From positions 7,480,001-7,544,000 of the forward strand of contig NC_135556.1 in NCBI RefSeq assembly GCF_964340395.1: a DNA stretch of 64,000 nucleotides, given 5' to 3'. The notes under the pieces were generated by a model that saw only the letters and a list, made by a program, of their open reading frames with translations, was not told where the DNA came from and made no database searches. The position numbers and the translations under genes were made by a program. Shown here piece after piece: positions 12,201 to 22,900 of the stretch. How positions within the stretch are numbered: position 1 is the stretch's first letter; the number at the start of each line of letters is the position of its first letter. The stretch comes from Glandiceps talaboti (lineage: Eukaryota > Hemichordata > Enteropneusta > Spengelidae).

Positions 12201-15200
12201 AGCTCTCCAAACGTTACCCATGTCTTCAGGCATAGCTGATAAGTGTGTGTCAATTTCTTCTGTTTGTTTTACTATTGTTTCCTCCTTTTCATGTTCTTCT
12301 TCCTCACTGTCGACCTTTTCTCTTTCTTCCAAGTCTTCGTAAAATGTTCTGTCCTTCACTCCCACTGATGATTTAACGTTATCTTTGTTCTGTATTTGTG
12401 TATCTGTTTTGATTGGAATTTAGAATTTGATTAAATATAGTCTAAAGTCTGTATGTGAAACGTATCACTTCTCGTGATCATGGATATTGTTGGTATAACG
12501 AGATTTTACGAGATTTACAACAAGATTACACTCTATTTTGAATGAAATTCGACATACTGACTAAATTGTCATTCATGCAATTTCTATGACAACAGTATTT
12601 CAACGTTATAAACTTATCAATAACCCAAAAGTAAGGCCACGAAAACATCTCCACCTCAACCCACAGCCCAATACTTTTGGTTGGTAATATTTTGGGGAAT
12701 CGAATTGAAAAGATTATGTAACGATGCTCGAAATCAAATAGAGTGACTCCATTTTACCTAACGAATGTGCTGCCACTTCTGCGCCATCGTTGGGAGAATT
12801 ATCACCGTGGAAATAGTGTGTCGCAGACTGCTCATCTTTTGTTTGTACATCATTGTCGTTTTCTCCATATACTGTAAATAATTCATAAAGTCTTTGATAA
12901 AAACTAAGGTATCAAGCTGTCACTAACACGAATTGTCATATAAGCCAGGTAAGTACCACTAACACCAGCGTGCGTAGGTTGACATGTTTTGAGTGCTTCA
13001 AAGACATAATACTGATCAATTGTGGCATCCACGTCCCGTACAGCCATGGTTTCAATCTTATCTCTAAATTTATGTTGGTGTCACGCGTCACGAGGTCGTG
13101 ACATATTAACATGTAACCAGGACCCCTTGGTCACAAGTGTTTACTTTGTATGTACAGCAGTGAGTTTACTTGATATGAATTTCGATCCATTGCACACTTT
13201 GACGTTGAACTTTGCGAGTAGTTAATTTGCCACATGTAGGGATCAGTAATTTTAAAGTGTAGATTTGGTTATATTTTAGTACACGCAGCTTTACTATACA
13301 AAGCAATGTTTTGGTTCGAATTAAACATGTAACCAATGGCATTTATGTTCTTCTTATTTCGCTGATACAGTGATCATACTTCTGGCCCCCTTCTCATTCT
13401 GTACTTCATAAAAACCTGGCTCTCTTGGAGGTTGGCAGGTCACTGATTAGACAGAAACACCACAGCAGTGAATGGAATTGTGTCTTTTCGACTGTCCTAA
13501 TTTTATTGTGATTTAGCGGCATAAAGTACTGTCATGTTGTAAGAATCAACATATTGTTTGAATAACTGTGTGACAGCTACATATTGCTGCCCTAATATGG
13601 GCGTGTACGCATGAGAATCAGGGGTTCGATAATGTATCCTATGTAAAGAGGGCAGATAATATATATCCCAATCCGAAAGCGCACACGCCGCGTTCTTTGG
13701 TTTCTGTTAAGAGACCCACCTAGTTTTTCACTACCGACCCTAACATTTTTCCATATTCGAGAAAATATAATAAAATCGCGAAAATTGCGACATCTCGCAA
13801 TAAATAGTGGATGCGGAAACTGGCATCAACTTAAAAAGACAATATAAAACTGTTCTTCCAATCTGTAATGGCTGTACACCTGATGAGAAGAAACCAATAA
13901 CACAGAGACCGTATGCAAAACTTCACAGAAAACATAACTACCTGAACTAGATACCCACATATGAAATCAAATATAATAAAATAAATAAAATAAAATATTT
14001 ACCTACCCCACCTATTCTAAAATTGAGCGTAATCGGACCCACACAATTTTTTTATTAGGCCCTATTAGTTAGATAGATTGCAAAATTTTGAAAATAGCTT
14101 GCAAAATTGCAATTGTTGCAATTACTATTTTGTATATTGCCAATGTGTTCACACTCCAAGAAAGTGTCTAATATACAAATATAACATCTAAAGCTAAAAC
14201 AAAGACAAGGTTAATATTGCATGTGTGGATTGAAGTATACTAAATTTTCGAAATCGTCAAGTGTCCAAAAGTACAGCAAAGGAGGGACGCTACACACAAT
14301 AAATGGTAAAAAAATTAAGCTACTTTCACTTGACAGATACTGTACTGCAAAGGGACTTTGGGTTATTTTTCTGATATAAACATCTTTCGGGGTTTTTTTT
14401 CTAGAATTGTCGTGAATTTTCTAGAATTGTTTGAAAACTGATGGCTTTATCTGATGCATTTTCACAAAGTGCAATATAGTCTGAAATATATTGTACGTCA
14501 AGTTTGTACATGTGGTCACAGGCTACTGTCTGTCACTGGGTTGGTTTCCAATAGGGAACTTGCAAACCCGCCATGTTGAATGTTGCATCATGGGAAATGT
14601 GAAAAGTAAATACTAATCAAATAGTATTGTAAACAATAATGTTACATTGGTTTTAACCACATCAATTTTAACCATAATCAATTCATAGTCACCCTGATCA
14701 TTGTGGGAGGTTTATTTTATCGGTAGCTCCAGATTATTACGATAACCGCAGATAATCCCATAGTCCTTTGCGTCTGAGCATGCTCAGTCTGGATTGCAAG
14801 TTCCCAATTGAAAGGCGTTACATGACTAATTCTAGGAAATAAGTTGATTGTACCTGACGTCGGAATAATAACGTGAGAGGCTTGTGGTTCATTATGTACT
14901 GCAGCATGTTCTATTATCCGCTCACTCTCTTCCCTCTCCGTTTCCCGCCCTTTTTCGTTTACTTCGCCATTGTCGACTGCAGAGAAAATAACAAACTTTC
15001 GATTGAATGATTTAGAGTTGATGCGCCCAAAACGTTCGATAGGCTAGGTATTTTGCAATGAGATTCCAATCCCCACCCCGCCTCGATCCATGACGCTATC
15101 ATGACAAAATTATTGAACCATGGAAACCAGTTGAGAATAAATCGTTGTCTGTCTCGACAAAATTCTTACTAGCATCACCACACTTTGTTTTCTGGCTTGA

Positions 15201-17303
15201 CAATTGTCTTACTATATAAACCGAGCTAAATGTTAATAGTCTGGGTACAACAAATCTCAGAGCTTATTGCCACATCTGATCGTCTGGACAATGAAAATTA
15301 AAGTTTTAATTGTTACATTTTAATCTACTGGCATGCCTAAAAAATGAAAGATTAACTCTATGGTTATAACATATCTGAAAACCTCACCAGACCAGTCGGC
15401 CAGTGAGTAAGTAACTATGGTGATATGCGATACTCGTTACAGCTGTCACCGTGGCGGATTGTCGATCGTATGATCATTCATGCTTAAATATATGTCTAAA
15501 TCTGCACTGAACAATAACATCCAAAATAATGACAGATTTTATAGGGATTTAGAACCATTTGCATTCTTAACCTTTATACTTTGAAATATGTCCTTAATAA
15601 TATAGTTTTCGCATTTATTGTGAGGGGCCGGAATATTCCTTTGACCCTGGAACGGAAATAACATACCATCACTTTGTTTTACCCATCGTGCCGGTTTAAT
15701 AGTACGTTCAATGAAGGGTACATTAATAATTAAAGATAATATATATATATGATCCCACTAACAGACAAGCATATCACCAATAGGAAGATCTAATTTTAAT
15801 AGAGAAGTTTTTACAGACGACTATTAAAGTATACTTGGTGCGACCGGTATAGACCATTCTCGCAAACCAGAGCTGACATTTCTTCCACGACGACACTATG
15901 CGTCTTGGACGGTGCCGTAAAAGAGGATGTGGTTTACGACGATGGGCATAGAGCAATATTTAGATGCCATAATATTGTTCAGATTGTTTTTTTTACCTTT
16001 AGTATCTGTCCGTTCGTCTATAAGACTCGCTATGTCTCCATCTTCTCTATTTCCTTTATCTAGAAGATATATCATGAATTACTATAGCTATAAATAAAAT
16101 CGTGAATTATGCAAATGTACTTATTAATATTCATAGGATGTTCATCGAAACCTAATCAGTTCATGTCATTGACACAAGGAAGGTATATAGTTTCATTTAG
16201 AATTGATGCAGTATTCCTTGAGATATCGTGTCCACGGACAGATAAGACAGGATAGGACAAGACAGGACAAGACAAGACAAGACAAGACAAGACAAGAGCA
16301 TAACATAACATTCATTTACGGAAAGGTAAAAATTGTATCAATATACAACATATACCAATAAATGGAATGTAAGCTTAGCAGACTACATTAAATATTCCCA
16401 TTGATCAATTCTCTTCACTACCATGTCATTACATATATTGTAGGTTCAAATATACAAAAACTGCAAACGCTGTGAAAACGAAAAAAAAATTAACCACCGT
16501 CATGGCCCTAATCCCTTTTTTGATTTTTTTGATTTTTTTTTTTACAATAAATGAGTACTGAAGTATGCTTCATTATGTACTTCTAAGACTTGTACCAGTA
16601 AATATTAATGATGAGTGCAAGTGTCCGTGTTTGAACTGTTGTGTGAGCCCTTGCTACTGTGTTCAGTGAACTTTTTTGCAGCTTTTTGTTGTGTTATTGA
16701 ATATTTTCATGCAAAAAACCTAGTCGGACGTTTTATTATAGCTATTTTATGACCTCAGTTATTGCCGCAGATATACTAGATAAGTACATTACAATATCCT
16801 CGTCGTAAATATCTTCATAGGTTTATACAGTTGTTTGTACTTTATTAATATTGTAATCTTTATGGTTTCAAAATTCAACCTCTCGTCTAGATCCGCTAAA
16901 ATGATGAATGAAAATTAATGAACACTGAACGAGACAAACTATACTAATACAAACATAGAACAAACCCTTTTATGGTAGCATGCTTCTCGATCGAGGATGA
17001 ATTTCATCGAAAAAGCTCCCAAAAATTCTCTCTAAAGTTTTGTCACTACGTAACCTTTAAGGCTGTTTCTGGTCCTTATGGAAAGACATTTGGGGGACCA
17101 TGGTTTTGATTTTAAGGAAATCTGCAATTTTTTAATTTTCCCATGGAGCAGATTGCATTCAGTGGTGTTTGTTTATGCAACAGCTTACCTGATTCATGAA
17201 GTAGAAATTGTGAATTGCGTGAAACAAGGTAATGTTGTACGAACAATACAATCGGAATCAAAGCGGTCAGAGCCAGGAATTTCTTGGTGATTCGAGGAGC
17301 CAT
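8626..17303 (-). CDS. WSCD-like Golgi sulfotransferase, nine-exon gene model
   Basis: Exons in order of translation: 17303-17189, 16059-15997, 14976-14854, 12871-12758, 12403-12179, 11564-11460, 10861-10700, 9712-9506, 8999-8626 (stop TAA included). They total 1488 nt, or 495 residues, with no internal stop; every junction is GT-AG and every intron phase 1. Residues about 9-27 form a hydrophobic signal anchor after a basic tail (MAPRITKK), so type II topology is expected. Residues about 39-245 are a Glu/Asp-rich stem without the cysteine-rich WSC domains of vertebrate WSCD1/2. The catalytic region follows: RYMLEQATGIYTGSVY (about 279-294), VVVQTH (about 317-322), AILLIRNPF (335-343), then WKDRVWQYLEWW and IVVNYEDF. 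These match WSCD-family landmarks, so transfer of sulfate from PAPS to a glycan in the Golgi is inferred. The PAPS loop reads CPDLGSYR where the family has roughly FPGSGNTW, and Q replaces the usual K before T-H, so activity is uncertain. Family assignment is firm; substrate and activity are not. Confidence 0.85.
9161..9382 (+). repeat. Microsatellite (CTGT)n-(TATG)n in sulfotransferase intron 8
   Basis: About 12 CTGT units, then about 43 TATG units with a few interruptions. This accounts for three overlapping Cys/Met/Tyr/Val open frames, which are not genes. It occupies nearly half of the 506-bp intron. Confidence 0.95.
9506..9712 (-). CDS. Sulfotransferase exon 8: core with RNP motif
   Basis: 207 nt (69 codons), phase 1 on both sides. 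It starts GFKAELMDYTYKNTVVVQTH, contains the highly conserved MAILLIRNPFDVILEDLFR (the 3'-phosphate-binding region in sulfotransferases), and ends VVTGHY. The donor is TATG|GTGAGTG. Confidence 0.88.
9762..10112. mobile_element. Palindromic MITE, family E, copy 3 (intron 7)
   Basis: Inverted ends CATGTTAGTGTTCAATTGCT and GTGAACACTAACAATAG, with the shared inner block CTGTTTGATACAATCATGCA and its inverse. It also shares the GACAAAATGTAGCTAGCAAG-type core. Located within an intron of the sulfotransferase gene. Confidence 0.6.
10700..10861 (-). CDS. Sulfotransferase exon 7: PAPS-loop region
   Basis: 162 nt (54 codons), phase 1 on both sides. It encodes the start of the catalytic domain: RPIAALASCPDLGSYRVRY followed by MLEQATGIYTGSVY. 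The second half closely fits WSCD sulfotransferases, while the nucleotide-binding loop departs from the P-G-S-G-N-T/S-W pattern. The donor is GGGG|GTAAGTA. Confidence 0.82.
11012..11090 (+). repeat. Microsatellite (ATTC)n in intron 6
   Basis: About 19 tandem ATTC units with one CTTC variant. It encodes a spurious FIHS-repeat frame. Confidence 0.95.
11460..11564 (-). CDS. Sulfotransferase exon 6: membrane-distal stem
   Basis: 105 nt (35 codons), phase 1 on both sides, encoding LLSVAELEELEKDEAWMWE. A second AG 9 nt downstream (exon start 11555) is also in frame, so a NAGNAG-like choice would delete only three residues. The donor is TATG|GTAAATA. Confidence 0.7.
12179..12403 (-). CDS. Sulfotransferase exon 5: Glu-rich stem
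   Basis: 225 nt (75 codons), phase 1 on both sides. It carries the most acidic part of the protein, including DLEEREKVDSEEEEHEKEE, then a mixed segment ending GNVWRAAKSDIQQ. The acceptor is AAAACAG; the donor is the strong CAAG|GTAAGAA. Confidence 0.75.
12758..12871 (-). CDS. Sulfotransferase exon 4: acidic stem mini-exon
   Basis: 114 nt (38 codons), phase 1 on both sides. It encodes a polar Asp/Asn-rich segment (VYGENDNDVQTKDEQSATH...). The acceptor is TTTACAG and the donor TTAG|GTAAAA. Confidence 0.68.
   Translation of the reverse strand, partial: YMEKTTMMYKQKMSSLRHTISTVIILPTMAQKWQHIR
13715..13960 (-). repeat. Interspersed repeat family B, copy 2 (intron 3)
   Basis: Reverse-orientation relative of 1985-2215; shared blocks include CCACCTAGTTTTTCAC, AAATAGTGGATGCGGAAAC and GAAACCAATAACACAGAG. 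It inserts in the long third intron. Confidence 0.65.
14545..14813. mobile_element. TIR element of ~270 bp in intron 3
   Basis: Starts TTTCCAATAGGGAACTTGCA and ends TGCAAGTTCCCAATTGAAA, a terminal inverted repeat of about 20 bases. The 5' part reads CCGCCATGTTGAATGTTGCA. No open frame; a non-autonomous DNA transposon is the best reading. Confidence 0.6.
14854..14976 (-). CDS. Sulfotransferase exon 3: acidic stem mini-exon
   Basis: 123 nt (41 codons), phase 1 on both sides. It encodes a Glu-rich segment (EKGRETEREESERIIEH) with helical or coiled-coil character. The acceptor is CTCTGCAG and the donor TCAG|GTACAA. Confidence 0.7.
15997..16059 (-). CDS. Sulfotransferase exon 2: acidic stem mini-exon
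   Basis: 63 nt, phase 1 on both sides, adding 21 charged residues (DKGNREDGDIASLIDERTDT...). The acceptor is CTTCTAG and the donor AAAG|GTAAAA. Skipping it would keep the frame. Confidence 0.68.
16253..16297 (+). repeat. Pentanucleotide repeat (GACAA)n in intron 1
   Basis: Eight to nine GACAA/GACAG units. Confidence 0.9.
17189..17303 (-). CDS. Sulfotransferase exon 1: start codon and signal anchor
   Basis: The ATG at 17303-17301 has G at -3 and G at +4, a good initiation context. The exon encodes 38 residues plus one base: a short basic N-terminus, then a hydrophobic stretch (FLALTALIPIVLFVQHYLV) with no obvious cleavage site, typical of a Golgi type II anchor. The donor is CAG|GTAAGC. Any non-coding upstream exon or promoter could not be recognised. 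Confidence 0.8.
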
Positions 17304-18737
17304 CGCAGTATGATCCCGTCTTTCTTAGTATGTTCTTATAAAAACTATCCTATGGAAAGAAACCTAATATCAAATAATATATTGGCACACTCTATATGTG
17401 AAAATGTTTCACGGTAAACAGACATATACATCATAACACCGATATTAAATCCTTTGTTTCAAAAGTGAGAACAAAACGAAATATTTGCGTTTAGTCTCTT
17501 CGTAACGTCTGCAAGTGATTTCAGTTATACTCGAAATCTAAATAATAATTGTAGAAGAATCTCTAACCGTTACCGTATACCACTTCACGCAACTGTATGT
17601 GTTTCTTGATCGTGTTATTATGATAAATATTTTGAACTTTTTCAGATAATTATGACAATGTAACCAACAAATTTAAGAGTGTATAAAACATAACAATTCG
17701 TATTCACATACCTTATTAAGCTGCAATTATTGTTTCATCCACTACCAATCTCTCCTTTCCTATCTACATAGACGTCAAAAATATGTTTGAAATCAGCCCA
17801 AAGGTAAATTACTTTCAATACATGTACACGCTTTGGAAAATATGACACGTTACAGCATACAATCATTTAAAGCAAAGAATGACGGGAGTTTATCGACATA
17901 TCTTTTATCGTTTTAACAAGATTAACCGACAGCTGTTCTGTCTACGTCTGAGGTCAAATGTCACTTCGCTACTGCCATCTATCTAGTTTTCTGCCAAGTA
18001 TATCATGTGCGACGGTTACTGTTTATTGGACTTTTTAGTGTGATCTATCTAATGGGGATATGGATTAATTGATATATCACCCTGTATAAATGTGTGATGT
18101 TGTGAGGTGTTAGATTGCTCTTTCATCAACTCCAGATACATGTAAATTCTTTATTATGAGCGGGGACATCTACTGTACTGCTTCCATTGGAAATGTATTC
18201 TATACGATTTTCACAAATGCTAGTGTTTGAGGTAAATCGGACTTGAGCTTGAGGACAGAAGAATTTAAGAAGACAGTGTTTGTCAAAGGAACTGAGCCGT
18301 GTTCAGGAACTTAAACATCAAAGGCTGGAATGGAGAAATGATGCGTTTTCACGTATTGTTTAGCCAGACCTCAAACAGCACTTACGTCAATTCGTTTTTC
18401 GAATATAGTAGAGAAATATCAAAGTTGAAGTCTAGGAGATATCGTAATCATCATCATCCTCAATAAATTCTCTATTTGAAGCGGGAACATCTACTGCGCA
18501 CCAAGGTAATAATGATAATTGGCGATTCATCGCGTGCATATATTGCCCAAAGTTCTAGCAACTTGAGTTGGTTTCTGACCGTATGATTGATGATATGGCT
18601 TCTAACGGTTTCCTGATAACGACCGGTCGACCAAGTTCAAGAGGACCAGTCTTTGTGCATTTCTCTCCACTGTGTATGAAAAATCATACCAGAATTAATA
18701 AAATATAACAGACATAAAATATATTGGCAGTATTATT
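17304..18737. other. Gene-free stretch upstream of the sulfotransferase
   Basis: Should hold the promoter of the minus-strand gene, but no TATA box, CpG-rich block or 5' exon could be picked out. Confidence 0.45.
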
Positions 18738-19088
18738 AAGTGGCCATATGGAGGATTGGGTATTTATTTTTGATATTTATTATTTTTAAAAAACCAAACT
18801 ATTTTATCGTTGCTTCCTATTTGAAAAATCATTGTAAAAAAACATATGCTAAGTCCTTTTTTGTAAGTCAATAAATTGCAAAAAATTAATAAAATGTGTA
18901 AAATCTGTGTTATTGTACGTAAAATACCAAACTGTTTAACACAGTATTTAGTTTTGTGTGATGTATCGAGTTGCATACACAGACGTAGTTAATGCTGTTT
19001 CACGTTGGTTTTTTCAAGTAGGACGCCGTGATAAAATTGTTTTATAAATTTTAAAATCCAAAATAAATACCCAATCCTCATCCACTTT
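18738..19088. mobile_element. TIR element, GAGGATTGGGTATTTATTTT ends
   Basis: The left end AAGTGG...GAGGATTGGGTATTTATT (18738-18774) is matched by the inverted right end AAATAAATACCCAATCCTC...CCACTT (19056-19088). The arms are about 25-30 bases; the interior is AT-rich and non-coding. Confidence 0.6.
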
Positions 19089-19697
19089 AACTGTACTACA
19101 GTTTAAACACTTGTGCAACAACGAGTATTGTACACCGTTTGGATGGCACGCACGGCACGTAAATGGTTATTTTTTTAAATGTGAATATCATTAATTTGTT
19201 TATAATTGAAAGGTACCGTACAACTGAACATAGCATACATATACAGACAAGATTAAATATGTCGTTAATCTATCTCCACAATGCAAAGTTGCCCTCACTG
19301 AAAATTCAACAAATATATGGTGATATATTGAAAATAAAGGTGAATGAAAAAGATATGTCTATTTTGAGACCAAATAGTAACAAAATAGTAGAATATTCAG
19401 GAATTTAACTACAGCTAGTAATATTAGTGTGGGATTCTGTATTACAATATGCAACCTGTCGTGCTAATAGGATAATACCTACGTATAATACGACTGAATT
19501 TGTCACAGCTGTTGTGTATTTGGTTTTTGATACAGAGATTCATGAATCATTAAAAACCACTAAAGAATAATTATATGACAATATATTTAATCCCGTGTCA
19601 GCTAGATGGCACAATTTCAATAGTGTCATTTCACGGGCCCCTTAAATATCTGTTTATAATAATGATGATGATGGTGGTGGTGGTGGTGGTGGTGGTG

Positions 19698-19728
<31 letters not shown>

Positions 19729-19984
19729 CTTATAAATGGTTCATGTTGATGTGTCATTAGTTTAGGTGTTAGAACTCGGGCTTTCTTCTTATAGATATGA
19801 GGGTGGAACACCAGAACAACATAAATCCGTATACCTGTAGGAACTACATTAAAGACCACTAAATGCCTAGGTGTTAGAGGTCCTCAATCATCAACAGCAC
19901 CCTCTACGGCTGAAATGAAATACTGTGAACATGATAAACCGTTATATACAAAAGAAAACTATGACCAATGTTTTCAATGGTCAC
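19089..19984. other. Gene-free stretch with GGT/GT microsatellite
   Basis: Contains (GGT)n-(GT)n-(GC)n at 19669-19731. Nothing else recognised. Confidence 0.5.
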
Positions 19985-22900
19985 ACTAACAAAACGTATT
20001 TTATTATATTTCAATCATATACTAAAATACAACAAAGATATATTTGTTTAAAATTATACTAAGGAGAAGGATTATTCCATTGAAATATAGGTAGGACAAT
20101 CACCATTCTACCAACAAATTATTCTATTCTATTCCCATCATACACTACAATAGAACAAAGTCACTTGTGTACAAATTTTACAATGTGAAGGATTATTCCA
20201 TTTTGGTATAGGTACGACTCTCACTATTCTAGCAAACAAATTATTCTACTCTATTCGAATCATACACTGCAATAGAACAAAGTTATTTGTTTACAAATGT
20301 TACGAGAAGGATTATTCCATTTTAATATAGGTTTGAGTTCCACTCTTCTACCATCAAGTTATTCTAATTCTATTCCCATCATACACAGCAATAGAACTAA
20401 GTTATTTGTTTACAAATGTTACTAAGGAGAGGGATTATTCCGTTTTAATAGAGGTAGGACAATCACCATTCTACCATCAACTTATTATATTATCCAAGTT
20501 CCCATCATACACTGCAAAAGAACAAAGTCATTTGTTTACAAATTTTACAGAGTGAAGGATTATTCTATTTCAAGACTACTTCAACAATCACTATTCTTCC
20601 AACAAATTATTCTATTCTATTTCCCATCATACACTGCAATAGAACAAAATCATTTGTTTACTAATGTTACTAAGGAGTATTATTCGATTTCAATAGAGGT
20701 TGGATAATCACCATCCTACCAACAAATTATTCTATTCTATTCCAATCATACACCGCAATAGAACAAAGTTATTTGTTTACTGATGTTAATAAGGAGTATT
20801 ATTTCATTTCAATAGAGGTTGGACAATCAACATTCTACCAGAAACTTGTTCTATTCTATTCACATTATACACTGCAACAGAACAAAGTCATCTCTTTAAA
20901 AATTTTACACTTTCGACTAGACTCTCACCATTCTAGCAACAATGGATCTATTCTATTCCCATCATACAATGCAATAGAAAAAAGTCATTCGTTTACACAA
21001 CTAATAAGAAGGATTATTCCATTTTAATATAGGTTGTACAATCACCATTCTACCAACAAATTATTCTGTTCTATTTTATTCTTATCATACACAGCAACAG
21101 AACAAACTCGTTTCTTTAAAAATTTTGCAATAAAAAACAATTTTCAATAGAGCTTGGACAATCACCGTTATTCAAAAAAAAAATCCATTCTCTACCCAGC
21201 ATACACTGCACGAGAACAAAGTCATTTATTTACAATTTTTACAATGTGAAGGAATATTCCATTTTAATAGAGAGTTTCGGCTACACGTTCAACGTGTACG
21301 CGAACGCGCAACTCACTCACGTTCACGTTCACGTTCGCGTACCAGCTGTGACCTAATTTTGCTTCGGCTAGCCGTTTACGTATATCAATAACAGATTACA
21401 TGGTTAGCCTAAATATTACACTAATGTTTTGGTTATATGACATAAATAGCGCAATGACAATAACTGTATGGCTCGACATTATGACAAGACAAATAATTAA
21501 GCAGATATATTTACTAGTCTATCAGCTAGCCCTCGGATGTTCTTCCGATAAAATACGACACACAGCCGAACAACGCTATCGAGGATGGAACATCCGAGGT
21601 CTAGCGAATGTCATCAGGGGCAGGCCCTCACATGCGAACTTCGTTCGCTTATAGTTATAGCATCGAAAGAAAGCCCGAACGTCTAGCAGCAAGACTAATA
21701 TATTTACTTGAATAATCTCGTATGTTCACAATAAAATCACCCTGTATTATCTTGACGATTGCAGTGACAGTCATCATCATACATCGTGATTTCTGTGCAA
21801 AATCAGTTACGTGAAGGCAGCCACAGATTCAAGGCTACATTTTAAATATTTTATCAAGGAAAACAAAATTACTGAGGTGTATTATGTTGTGAATGGTCAA
21901 CCTTGCTAAAAGCATCAAAATCTTTTATTATATTAGTGATGATTTTACAAAAAAATTAAAAGAAATTTCACATTGCTTACTTACGTGTAAACAGCCATCG
22001 CCACGTTCGAAACGCCCGCGAAACTTGTCAGTATGCAGAGAAGTAGGTCAAAATTGCGACGCAGTACTTAGCACAAAATCTCCTACGTCACACGTGCGCG
22101 TACACGTTGAACGTGTAGCCGAAACTCTCTAATATAAGATTATTCTAGCAACAAATTATTCTATTCTATTCCCATCACACACTGCATTAGAACAAAGTTA
22201 TTTGTTTACAAAAGTTACCATGGATTACTCGATTCAGTAGAGGTTGGAAAATCGCTATTCTACCAACAAATAGTCTATTCTATTCCCATCATACACCACA
22301 ATAGAACAAAGTCATTTGTTTACAAATTTTAGTTTCGACTCTCACTATTCCAGCAACAATTATTCTATTCTATTCCCATCATACACTGCAATAGAACAAA
22401 ATCATTTGCTTACAAATGTTATCAGAGAAATGGATTATTACATTTCAGCAGAGGTTGTACAATCACCATTCTACCAACAAATTATTCTATTCTATTCCCA
22501 TCATGCACATCAATAGAACAAAGTTATTTGTTTACAAATTTTTAACACAGAGAAGATTATTCTATTTCAATATAGGTTGGACAATCACCATTCTACCAAC
22601 AAATTATTCTATTCTATTCCCATCACAAACTGCAATAGAACAAAGTCATTTGTTTACAAATTTTACAATTTCGACTCTCACTATTCTAGCAACAATTTCC
22701 TATTCTATTCCCATCATACACTGCAATAGAACAAAATCATTTGTTTACAAATGTTACTGGGGAAAAGTAAAATTTGTAAACAAGTGACTTTGTTCTATTG
22801 TATGATGGGAATAGAATAGAATAATTTGTTGGTAGAATGGTGATCTGTTCTACCTGTATCAAAATGGAACAAGCCTTCTCCTTAGCTTTGTAAACAAATG

